Of a stretch of DNA of 64,000 bases, positions 11,513 to 21,199 are shown piece after piece. Source of the DNA: Primula veris. Taxonomy: Eukaryota > Streptophyta > Magnoliopsida > Ericales > Primulaceae. The translations under genes were made by a program, and so were the position numbers. The notes beneath the pieces were generated by a model. That model searched no databases. It had not been told where the DNA came from and worked only from the letters and a program-made list of their open reading frames with translations. The stretch spans positions 19,831,211-19,895,210 of the forward strand of contig OY821741.1 in assembly GCA_963682055.1 (NCBI GenBank), read 5' to 3'. Numbering within the stretch: position 1 is the first letter of the stretch; every line of letters begins with the position of its first letter.

Positions 11513-11540
11513 TCTACGCGTGTCATGTAAACCTAAAATA

Positions 11541-12196
11541 AGTACAATATAAATTACCAGCCAAAATAAAACAAAATTATCTGTTAACCGCATAATTACA
11601 AATCACACACACGAATACATGTGACCATCTGGAGCCATGAGAGAGAGCGAGAGAACGAGAGAGGATATATGGGTATGAGAAGCGGGAGATATAGGCGGGA
11701 AAAAACAGAGTTTACTTATTTATTATGGGGGTTCAGAACATATCTTATATTTTTTCAAAATATATAATTTAAGGGGATTAAGCATTGCATAGCTCACTCT
11801 TTACTTTCTCGTATTAAATAAAACTTATTCTTTTTTAGTTATGCATAACAATTTTGGACTTATTTAAAAAACCAGCTACCACTTATATAGACTAGTTTGT
11901 TTATTTTTTGTTTCTCTGTTCTATTATTGGTAATTGCCCCTACAAACTATTAAAGAATGAGAAACAATTTTGGTTTTTTTATTATGAGGAATATGCTAAT
12001 TTTAGTTTTTTTATTTGAGACTTGTGTTAAGGAAGCTGATATAACATGTTTTTTTTGTTAAAAGTTCATTTGGTTCCTCATATTATGCATAAGAGATTGG
12101 AATTAGGGAGAGAGTAGTGGTTGTTTTTATAAGACTCAAACCGAGTGACTTCTAGTTAAGAGTGGGAGTTGTAGTCTGCTCTAGAGGGTTCTTTAG
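11541..12196. other. Intergenic, no gene seen
   Basis: AT-rich DNA with a purine-rich GA stretch at about 11640-11700. No coding signal, LTR or inverted repeat was recognised. Confidence 0.4.
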
Positions 12197-12720
12197 ACCA
12201 AATCTCTTTATATGATTAGATGTTTGATAGTAAATGTCAGGTGAACTAGTATTTAATTAATATCAAAGCTTCAAACCTACCCCTTTCCGGTTCTTACAAT
12301 CCTAAACAGTGTACTTGCGCGTATCAAAATGAGTAATTATGTGCAACACTACACATACAATCCTCTATGTGAGAGGATGGAAGACAAAAACTCAATCTTG
12401 TAATGTTCATTTTGTCTTTCTTAAACACTGCACTAATGATGAGTGTAAGATGTGTGTGCATAACGTTACTCGACCGAAATAGGTTACCGGATTAAAAAAA
12501 AGAAGAATAGATGATTTACTTAAACTTAATTAAAATGGAAGTACAAATCTAAATACTTCAACAAACAGGTATTAACTATTCTTTTCAAAAAAAAAAAAAA
12601 ACAGGTATTAACTAAGTTGGACGTGCTAGCATTCTCAAATTCGTGGCTAACAATCACTCCCAACATATCACAATCTGATTAGCAATACATCTACCCATGT
12701 CATATATGCCTAACAGTTTG
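12197..12720 (+). repeat. Tandem segmental duplication, copy 2 (empty-site paralogue)
   Basis: Matches 2768-2939 joined to 10756-11540. The sequence around the copia insertion point reads through as CATACAATCCTCTATGTGAG with no element, so this copy preserves the pre-insertion arrangement. Confidence 0.75.
12564..12614 (+). mobile_element. Minimal poly(A) retroposition footprint
   Basis: A 15-bp direct repeat AACAGGTATTAACTA (12564-12578 and about 12600-12614) flanks only TTCTTTTC plus a run of about 14 A. A poly(A) tail inside a target duplication is the mark of LINE-type target-primed insertion, here of an almost completely truncated template. Confidence 0.5.
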
Positions 12721-13137
12721 AAACGGGAAAAAAGGAGCAATCAATATTTTTTCAGTTAAATAGATTACCAGCAAGTAATAACAAACAAATTAACTTTTTG
12801 AAAGTACACACACGCACATACACAGTGACTCGGGATCCCACTCTCATGAGCAAGCGATGATGACTCGGGATATAGCAATGCGAGGATCACGAGATTAACT
12901 AGCATTCAATTACTCCACCATCTGCCACAAAATTTCACAACGAACACTGAACTTGGGAAGTAGGGGTACACCCCTACCCGAGTATGACATATATATGTCA
13001 TGGGATTTCGTTGCAAATTAAAGGCACGAGAGGGAAGATGAAAATGATTTAATTTCACAATAAGAAAAGTAGACTTGGACTGGACAAGCCATTTCTGAGA
13101 CTTCGACTTTTGAAAAAAATTGAAAAAATTATAAAGG
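12721..13137. other. Intergenic, no gene seen
   Basis: Short stretch without coding signal. A (CA)-like patch lies near 12808-12824. Confidence 0.4.
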
Positions 13138-13220
13138 AAAAAGTAACTTTTTATGCTTGTGCGCGCCTAACTCTATCCAAACCCTCTTCAATTCCTCAAG
13201 CCACCACCTAAGAGTGGAGA

Positions 13221-13312
13221 CATGGGTCCTAAGAAGTCCAACATGGGTTTGAAGCGGATTCATGTAACTCCCAAGTCGGGCACGCTTCTCGGTCTCCTCA
13301 TGGGCTTGAAGG
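13221..13312 (+). CDS. Small conserved open frame before a splice donor, unknown function
   Basis: An ATG opens about 30 codons: MGPKKSNMGLKRIHVTPK, then SGTLLGLLMGLK. The frame is followed at once by AAG|GTAAGC, a good donor site, so it may be a first exon. The equivalent frame in the second copy (14943-15036) keeps its length, but many residues differ and its donor is GGAAGC, without GT. No family was recognised and no downstream exon could be assigned. It could also be a spurious frame kept open by chance in a young duplicate. Confidence 0.3.
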
Positions 13313-13632
13313 TAAGCCCTAATTTTATTTTATTTTTTAAAATTTTATATTAAAAAGCATCAAGTGATTTCACACATACCACATTTAACAAGACTCGAAC
13401 TTTTCACCTCTTATTTGATAATACAGGCTCTAACCTACTAGGCCAAACTTAAAAGCGACCATCTTCTACTCCAAATCCATAACGCGTTCTTGACAAGTGC
13501 AACAACCAGCCAACCATTTCCTGAGAGATAATATCTTGTCTCCCCACTACTTTGTTCGAAGAGTTGGTGTATAAAATTGGAAAAAGTGTTAAGTTTGGAT
13601 TACCAAAACTTAATTAAACAGATAATAACCGG

Positions 13633-13649
13633 CACGTGAGGTCACGTAG
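13633..13649 (+). promoter_or_regulatory. G-box and adjacent CACGT motif, copy A
   Basis: CACGTGAGGTCACGTAG holds a palindromic G-box (CACGTG) and a second CACGT core 10 bp on. The same words sit at 15328-15344 in copy B within a longer identical block. bZIP and bHLH factors bind such motifs; activity here is inferred. Confidence 0.45.
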
Positions 13650-14465
13650 TATCTTTTCTCTAACAGATGTAGAAAAAAATAAAAAAATTGTTAGGTTGGT
13701 ATATAAAATCGCAACTTTCAAAGGTTCGTGTGTGAAACCTAAAAATATATAAACGTTGTTTTACCAAATTGTAATTTTCGGTAGTTCATGGGGTTATCTA
13801 CATTTGAAAATGAATGTTGTGAAACAAATAATAGGGCATTTATAATTATTCACTCCATTCCAATTTATACGTTCAGTTTTCCATAATTAAAAACAATCTT
13901 TTCTAATAGTACGGATTCGCTCTCATATAAAAATTAACGTTTCATTCCCAAGTGGTTTGGTAACATTACTTCAACGGGTATAATCGAAAAGTAAGTGTAA
14001 ATAAAGTGTTACTATTGTATCCCCTCAATAAGCACGGTTTACCAGAGTGGAAACGAAAGCCAGAATTGAAACGTAAAAATGAAATGTGTAAAGATTTAAG
14101 TTCTAAAAATTATATCTTGAAAAAAAAAAAAAGCAAAACAAGAAGCGAAAATCAAAAAAACATTTTTTCCCATGAAAAACAATTTTCCCCCGGAAAAAAT
14201 AACCAACAAAGTCAAAGCAATAATAGAATCATAAACATATTCATGTTTAGATGTTAAACATCTATTTACTTACACATTTATAAATATTTCTTTAGGTATA
14301 ACTATTTTATTTCGGTCAGTAATATAAAATAATAACACTTTGTCGAGTTCAATATAGTCTAAGTATACTAACACAAATAGTTGGAATTCAACCGTTCTTG
14401 TAGTCAAAACAAACATACTAAAACTATGTGCTACAACTCTACTGATGTACATGTATTGGGAATAG

Positions 14466-14602
14466 GTGCCCCTGACTGTGTAAAACACAGTCAGGGAAAC
14501 TGTGCTTCTTCTGGACCGTCTGATCCTTTGAATATAACTGGATCAGACGGTGCAGACCTAAACACAGTTTTTCTGATTGTGTTTTACACAGTCAGATGCC
14601 CC
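14466..14602. mobile_element. Nested palindrome / foldback MITE, 137 bp
   Basis: The outer arms 14466-14504 and 14563-14602 are nearly perfect inverted repeats of about 39 bp. Each arm is itself a hairpin: CTGACTGTGT-AAA-ACACAGTCAG on the left. Inside, a 12-bp perfect stem (ACCGTCTGATCC, 14515-14526, pairing with 14540-14551) closes a 13-base loop. The whole could form a cruciform with side hairpins. It sits in the spacer between duplication copies A and B, and no equivalent was seen within either copy. No clear target duplication was found. Confidence 0.7.
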
Positions 14603-14864
14603 TTTTCTTATGTACTGATGGTTGTCCACACTATCTAAATTTGTGAACCATCAAATATATTCTGTAAAAACCAATGATTTGATCTTCCGTGTGTAATTCG
14701 TACTCTACACACCAAATCACTTATTATACAAAATAAAAGACGCATGTACGTATAAATAATATGTACAACATACACATATCTATTCTCAAATAAATCATTT
14801 ATTGTTAATAATAAATAATAAAACCAATAATAAATCAAATCTTTTATTATACCATTTTAACAAA
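14603..14864. other. Spacer between tandem copies, nothing recognised
   Basis: AT-rich spacer. The frames seen on the minus strand are low-complexity and not gene-like. Confidence 0.4.
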
Positions 14865-16097
14865 AGTAACTTTCTATTCTTGTGCTGCCTTTAACTCTCC
14901 TCAAACACTACAAAATCCTCAAGCTACCAACTAAGAGTGGCGACATGAGTCCTAAGACCTCCAACTTGGGCTTGAAGCGGATTAATATCACTCACAAGTC
15001 GAGCACTCTTCTCAGCTTCCTCATGGGCTTGAAGGGAAGCCCCAATTATTTATTTATTTTAAATCTTAGTATTAAAAAGGATGAAGACCCACTTTAACAA
15101 AACTCATACCATATACCTTCAATTTGATAATGCGGGATATAACCCACTAGCACAAGTTAACTTCAAAGTGCCCACCTTATATTCCAAATCCACAACGTGC
15201 TCTTGGCAAACCCCTCCGGCCTCCCCTTATAGATAATATTTCGTCTCTGTTCGATGCGTTGATTTATAAAATTGAAAAAAGTGTAAATCTTGGCATACCG
15301 AAAATTAATTAAACAGTTAATAACCGGCACGTGAGGTCACGTAGTGTCTTTTCTGTAACAGATGTGGAAAAAAAAGTTAGGTTAGTGTATAAAATTGTAA
15401 CTTTGAAAGGTTCGTGTGTGAAACCTAAAAAACTATAAAAATATGGGTTGTTCCAATTTATATGTTCACTTTTCCAAAATAGAAAATACTTTTTTGTAAA
15501 ATTACGGATTTGCCTTCATATAAAAATTAAGTTTTCATTGCCAAGTGGTTTGGTAACATAACTTTAACGGATATAATCAATAAATAAGTGTAAATTAAGT
15601 GTTATTATTGTATCTCCTTAATAATAAGCACGATTTATCATAGTGGAAACAAAAGTCAAAAATGACACTAAAAATGAAACCGGTTAAGATTTAAATTTAA
15701 AAAACCTATTTTCATAATAATACTTTATCTGTTCTCGTTTAATTGTTCATTGTGATTTTATGTGCAATTTTGAACGAATTATAATTTGTATCAAAATTGT
15801 CCAAATGAATTTTTTTAAAATATAATCATAAAACTTAACATTTAAACTATATAATCAACTTTTGAAATTGATAATTTTGATATAATTTTTTTATCGATTA
15901 AAATTACATTTAGTTTTGTGAAATATAATTAAATAGTAAAGGGAAAGTAATAAAAAAAATAAAAAAGGAAAAGCCGAAATCAGAAAACAATTTATTTTAT
16001 TTTATAAGAAATAACATGATGCACAACAAAGTCAAAGCACGAATATAATCATCGTTTAGATGCTACAGACATATTTACTTTTAACCTTTTTGTAAAT
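14865..16097 (+). repeat. Tandem duplication of the glycosylase 5' region, copy B (promoter-proximal)
   Basis: Counterpart of 13138-14275, ending just before the ATG at 16099. It contains the decayed small frame at 14943-15036 and the G-box block at 15328-15344. As the sequence immediately 5' of the gene it is the likely promoter and 5' leader region. Confidence 0.8.
15328..15344 (+). promoter_or_regulatory. G-box and adjacent CACGT motif, copy B
   Basis: The same CACGTGAGGTCACGTAG as in copy A, about 770 bp before the glycosylase ATG, inside the longest stretch conserved between the duplicates. A link to stress or light regulation of the repair gene is inferred only. Confidence 0.45.
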
Positions 16098-16098
16098 T

Positions 16099-19000
16099 AT
16101 GTCTAGCAACAAAAACAACAAAATATTCAAACGTGTTTTACGACCTCGTAACAATAAAACCCAACAATCAAATAACCAAAACAAATCACAAACTGTTGTA
16201 ATAACAAAACCCAGTTCCAAATTTGAACAAAAACCATCTTCTTTAACTCAACTTGATTCTTTAGAGACCAAAGATGCTATCTTTTTGGAGAAAAATATGA
16301 CACTGGGACCGGGTTTTTATTGTATGGATGCTCTCGATCTCGCGCCACTTCTTTTAGGGAAGTATTTGAGGAAAGATGATGTTGTTCTTCGGATAACCGA
16401 GGTAATGAAAATGATTTTTATTTGATAGTATATAATTTTACGACAATTGTTGGGGGTTTAAAATGATGTCCTTGATAAGGAAATAGTAAACCTTTTCGGT
16501 GTTCGATGAAAGGTCTCAATGGAAATGATTTTATTTGACAGTATATATTTTGGTAGCGTCTTTTACACTCGATTTTTTCTTAATCCATCCCTAACTGTGT
16601 TATTATTAAAACAAGCTCATACTTCCAAAGTATCCGAAGTAGGAAGCTTGAATTTTTTTTAATTTGTTGGCTTTTTTGTTCTTTATCGTGAATTTTCCTC
16701 TTTTTTATGAAGCTAGATAAATTCAATTTTTTTCCTAAGTCATAGGCCAGTCAACTTATTTTTACCCAGCAGGCTTCTAACGAGGAATTAAGAGGCAAAT
16801 TCTTGTTTTTAGTAGTAGTTTACAAGCTTTGGAAGGAAATAAATGATTGGAATCGTGATCAGAGTAATACTACAGCTAAGCAATTGTGCAACTATCTTAT
16901 TTATGATAAAATATAAATGATGTTTGGCCACTGTAAATTTTTACTTTCTTGTAAAAGTTAGAGATTTTGAAATATAAATAATAATGTACCCATAGTATGT
17001 TTTAATTTTTTTTTATACAATACGATTCTGGAAAAGACAGTTGTCAATCACGATAATGAACAAGAAAGTTCAAAAGAGTTAACCCGCGTACTTCGGAAGT
17101 GGAAGTACGAGTTTGTTTTAAGAATAACGAGTTTGTTTTCCAAATAACAAAGCTAGGGCTGGATTGAGAAAAACTTGACTGTATAAAGACGCTACCATAT
17201 AGTTTTAGGACAAATGTTGGGTGTTAAAAATGATTTTCCTTTATAGTAGGAAATACATCTTTAAGGGTGTTTAGTTATTGCACTTTTTAAGCTTAGGTTA
17301 TTTGGCTATTTTTGTGAATAAGCTAAAATGGGTTCCGGTATCGCCAAAAAAACGCTATTACTTGTGATGGGGATGAACCTGATTTCTCTCGGTCTTAGAC
17401 AAGTCAACTTATTTTGCATAAATCCATTGTTCTTTAGCAAACAAATTATCTTTATTGTTAAGCGTCGTTTCCTTAATAACAACTGTACGCCAGAAGTAGC
17501 TTAAACTTGTGTTTGCTAGTCATGGAAGGAAAGTATAGAAGAAAAATATTTGGTAGAGAAATTTGAGCAAAAGGAGGTGGTTTGATTCTAGAGTCCTTTT
17601 ATTCATGTTTAGTGTAAAGTTTACAACAATGTAGTTTAACTAGGATGTTCGAAGAATTTGCCAGGTTTCAAGTTTTTCCTCTTTCCTAGTCTTTCATGAA
17701 AAGCAGACCTTACTAGTTACTACCAACCTAAGGAGCAAGCTGGGACTATACCACACAAGGACGAGGCTTCAATATCTTCGAAATGGCACGATTCAAATTC
17801 TTTCACTGAATATATTGATTCTTGAAAATACAAGTAAGTTAGGTTTATAATTAGAAATGGATGGCTTTTGTTCAAAGTTGTCTCCCAAATTTAATAGTTT
17901 AAACCCAACACAGGAATTAAATCGGTTTGAAGTGACATCATGTTGGTATATCGTTTATGTATGGAAATGACTAGTATCTGCTAATCTTAAATATCTTGAT
18001 TATGAAAGTTGCCTTTTTTTTGGATACCTTGGACAGGTTGAAGCTTACAGAGGAAATGATTCAGCTTGTCATGGGAGATTTGGACTTACTAATAGAACAG
18101 CCCCTATGGTAAGAAACCAGTTTTTATCACTTGCTAAGTACATTGTTTTAACCTAGTCTAGAATCACTTTTTATATTTTACGGTAGTGTTGTTTGGTAAA
18201 TGATCCTTTATTAGCTTTACTAAGAAAGCAGGAGAATACAGTTGTTTCTTGCATAGGAAATAATGCGTTTATTGAAGTGTGTTTCGTTGTTGTACTCTAG
18301 TAGAAAATTCTCTATTCCCATTCATTTCATCTATTCACAACTGCAGACAAATGAAACTTACGCTCAACTTTTCATTGTCATTTTCATCCCATACAATAAG
18401 AAAGAATTTTCACACGTAAGTGAACTATTCTCTGGCTTCCAAGAACTTGGGCGTTCTCAGTAAAAACTCACTGTCCGCTTCCTTCATGTACTTAATTGAG
18501 ACACCTCTCAGTTTCAAGTGATTATGCTTCCTAGCTTTAAGTTTAAACTAAGAAATTATCGTATTGTTTTTTTTTTTTTTTTGTAATATTAGTTTGGACC
18601 TGGAGGGCATGCATATGTATATCTTTGTTATGGTCTTCATACGATGCTCAATATTGTGGCGGACCAGGAAGGAGTTGGAGCAGCTGTCTTAATTCGTTCA
18701 TGTGCTCCTGTCACTGGTACTTACTTCTACATCTGTGATCTGTGCATTCCAATTTCTCTAATTGCTGTTTTGCTTTGTTTCAATTGGTATCATCCTTCTC
18801 TTTTTTTTTTTGGTCTCCGGTTTGTGAAAACGTTTATTTGGCATTTCATCTGCTTCTGTAGTTGTAAATACAATCAATTGAAAAGTCTCTAACGTGGTTG
18901 AGGTCTTTGTAGTACTTGGAAATACAGAACCAGCGACCAATGGATTTTTCTATTTGTATTTTAGTAAAGAATGGTTTTAATTTGATCTGAATCTCGTGGA

Positions 19001-19576
19001 GCTTTGTATTGACAGGGTTAGAGACTATACAAAAGCGTCGTGGCCAAAATACAGAAAAGCCTGTTCTGCTCTCTGGACCTGGAAAGGTCAGAATTATTTC
19101 TCGCATCTTTTCATCGAGTATTAAAATGTTTTTTAAATATCATTGTAAGGCAGGTTCTTCCATAAAAAGAAGTTGAGGAAAAAACAGATAACTTATTATG
19201 ATTTTACTTCCATACCACGATTTGGTAACATTTAAATACATGTAGGTTGGTCAAGCACTTGGGATCTCAACAGAATGGTCTAACCATCCTCTGTTTACTC
19301 CTGGTAAGCCTTTTCTATGGTAGACCTTTCTTATTATTTGGTTTTTTTATGTTAAGTTGATAGATACTAATGTTTATGTTTTTAGGTGGTTTGGAAATAT
19401 TAGACGGACCAAAGCCAGAAAAGATACTAGTGGGCCCTCGTGTTGGAATAGAGTATGCTTCGGTACAGGATGTAAGCGCCCTTTGGAGATTTGCCATTGC
19501 TGATACCCCTTGGATTAGTGCCCCCAAAAAGACTCTTCAGGACCCCCTAAAACTAGAGCTTTCAACGAGGTTTTGA
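16099..19576 (+). CDS. MAG: DNA-3-methyladenine glycosylase (AAG/MPG family), six exons
   Basis: Base-excision repair enzyme that removes 3-methyladenine and related alkylated purines from DNA. Exons: 16099-16401, 18037-18108, 18593-18716, 19016-19086, 19246-19303, 19386-19576; every intron is GT-AG and the phases join to 272 codons plus TGA. Residues 1-70 are a basic, Asn/Gln/Lys-rich leader; the domain starts at about 80 ([18 protein letters not shown]). [13 protein letters not shown] opens exon 2, holding the catalytic Glu103 and Tyr105 by family comparison. [56 protein letters not shown] and [15 protein letters not shown] follow. The length fits plant homologues (about 250-270 aa). A 645-bp inverted-repeat element sits in intron 1 and the 5' region is tandemly duplicated. 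The gene looks intact. Confidence 0.93.
16552..17196. mobile_element. Mutator-like non-autonomous element in glycosylase intron 1, 645 bp
   Basis: Inverted termini of about 100 bp start GGTAGCGTCTTT and end in its complement GACGCTACC. Arm matches continue inward through TCTTAATCCATCCCTA (left) and its imperfect complement (right). It is flanked by a 9-bp near-duplicate, ATATATTTT (16543-16551) and ATATAGTTT (17197-17205), one mismatch. Long inverted repeats plus a 9-bp duplication are typical of Mutator-like elements. No transposase is inside. Confidence 0.78.
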
Positions 19577-20928
19577 AGGAAAAGGCAAAAGGTAAATAAA
19601 AAACTCCGGGATACACCACAAAACACTCACATACCCCCCATAAGTTAGCTCAGTGTAAATAATATGCTGGTCCTGTATTTAAAGTTCAAGCCATTGGGCT
19701 CAGGAGATGATGTGTAACAATCTAAACATGATTTTAAAAAAAATTGATTTAATATAGGTCTCTTATTGTTATTTGCTTGTGATCACTTCAATGGACATAC
19801 TGTTTTAGACTTATGCTCAACAGGAAAGGCTTAAAAGAAAGTGCGTTTTACTGGAATGTACTCTTGATCAATTTTTTGCTTCAGAACCTTCTGTTGTGGT
19901 TTTTTCGTGTTTTTCTGGTCACATCATTGTCCTTTGTAGTGAAATAGACATAATTTTGGTGAAAACTTACTGTATCTTCCGCTTTTATGCGTCTTACGCA
20001 CCGTTTCATAGTTATGAAGAGCTGATCAAATTGTTAGTGCTACCTGGATGTCATCAAATAGAGATTTGAGTTGCCTTAGTCAATTCTGAAGTGTAAAGTG
20101 ATATACATTTGATGTTCCTATGTACAAATTGACGCCGTAGTGATGTTTGGTAACCTGTGTCATCCATTGGTGGATTCCTTTACAAAATGAATGAGCGGTT
20201 GGCAATTGCATAAACTACAAGCGGTTTTTAAATGTTGGGAACTGTTGTTTAATTTGGCGGATGATGTAAATCGACCGATGAATTTATTGGTTTCGATTTA
20301 ATTCCCAGTTTATTATCTCTAGCTATAAAAATATCTTTTGTATTTTGAAAGCAATTCAATTATGCAGATGATTTTGTGCTGTTATGGAAGAATGACATGG
20401 AACTTTGTGATGGTTTCTGCTTCTTATTTCTTTTTATTTTTATTTTTTGACAAGAAAGCAATTTGGAATAGCATTAGCTTCACTGGATTGAAACAAACTT
20501 TGATATGTTCTTAGTTAGTGCCACATACATATCAAACATTATCTATGCAACAATGGGGAAGATTTAGAACTCTACTACACATTAGTAAACGTTATATAAT
20601 CCAATTTTGTTACATGCACAAAGTAAGAGGTACTAATAATTTCCTTGATTCATTATATACATTCTCAGTTCAGATTCTTCAGAACTCCCTAAATTATGTT
20701 ACTCTCGATGATTAGCTAGATGAAAGCTCGAACAGTTGAACTCAACTGATGGTGTCAACAAAAGGGCACGGAAACTACGGGAACTAAAGTCACGGAAACG
20801 TTTGGTGAACGGGGGGTACTGTGAGAGTGGAGGGTGATGTATATATAAACAGGAGTACGATTGCTTCCTTATGTGTTATCATTAAAAGTGTGTAACACTC
20901 TGTTAACTTGCTGTCAGATACAATAATG
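19577..20928. other. 3' flank of the glycosylase gene, no further gene seen
   Basis: It should include the gene's 3' UTR. The rest is AT-rich with no recognisable domain. Confidence 0.45.
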
Positions 20929-20933
20929 GTTAC

Positions 20934-21167
20934 TGTCAAAATCCATAGCTAATCAAATAACCATTTTAGAGAGAGAAAGCTAATTATGAGAAATGAATAA
21001 ACTATATTTCTCTATTGGTTATTGAATATCCAATTACAGATATACACGTATTCAGCTCTAACTGAATAGTATATAATATTTAAATATTAGTCCAATACTA
21101 TTTAGCAAAATACAAAACAGTACAATGAGTTACAGAAAACAACAATTAAGTATCTAAATCTTCAATG
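20934..21167 (-). repeat. 3' LTR of the second copia element
   Basis: Direct repeat of 24642-24897, about 22 bp shorter because of an indel near its left end. In sense it starts CATTGAAG where the 5' LTR has TATTGAAG. Confidence 0.88.
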
Positions 21168-21199
21168 CTCCCTCAAGATGCAATGTGTACATCAAACAC

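Larger units (their letters stand above)
10756..11540 (+). repeat. Tandem segmental duplication, copy 1 (right half)
   Basis: Continuation of 2768-2939 after the retrotransposon. The words TGTGAGAGGA near the junction, AATTAAAATGGAAGTA (about 11068 and 12528) and the block near 11510 (AGCAATACATCTAC) recur in the same order at 12385-12700. It differs from copy 2 by a MITE at 11110-11293 and a local tandem repeat at 11281-11512. No gene is seen. Confidence 0.72.
13138..14275 (+). repeat. Tandem duplication of the glycosylase 5' region, copy A
   Basis: Aligns by eye with 14865-16097. Shared landmarks in order: AAAAGTAACTTT, CTAAGAGTGG, TTGAAGCGGATT, CTCATGGGCTTGAAGG, ACCGGCACGTGAGGTCACGT, CCAAGTGGTTTGGTAACAT, ACAAAGTCAAAGCA, and a TTTAGATG end. 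Copy B ends directly at the glycosylase start codon, so copy A is a displaced duplicate of that gene's upstream region. Confidence 0.82.

Noticed and set aside
13860..13960. Stowaway MITE in duplication copy A
   Set aside because: CACTCCATTCCAATTTATAC resembles a Stowaway start, but no matching right terminus was found and the segment is shared with copy B as part of the duplication.
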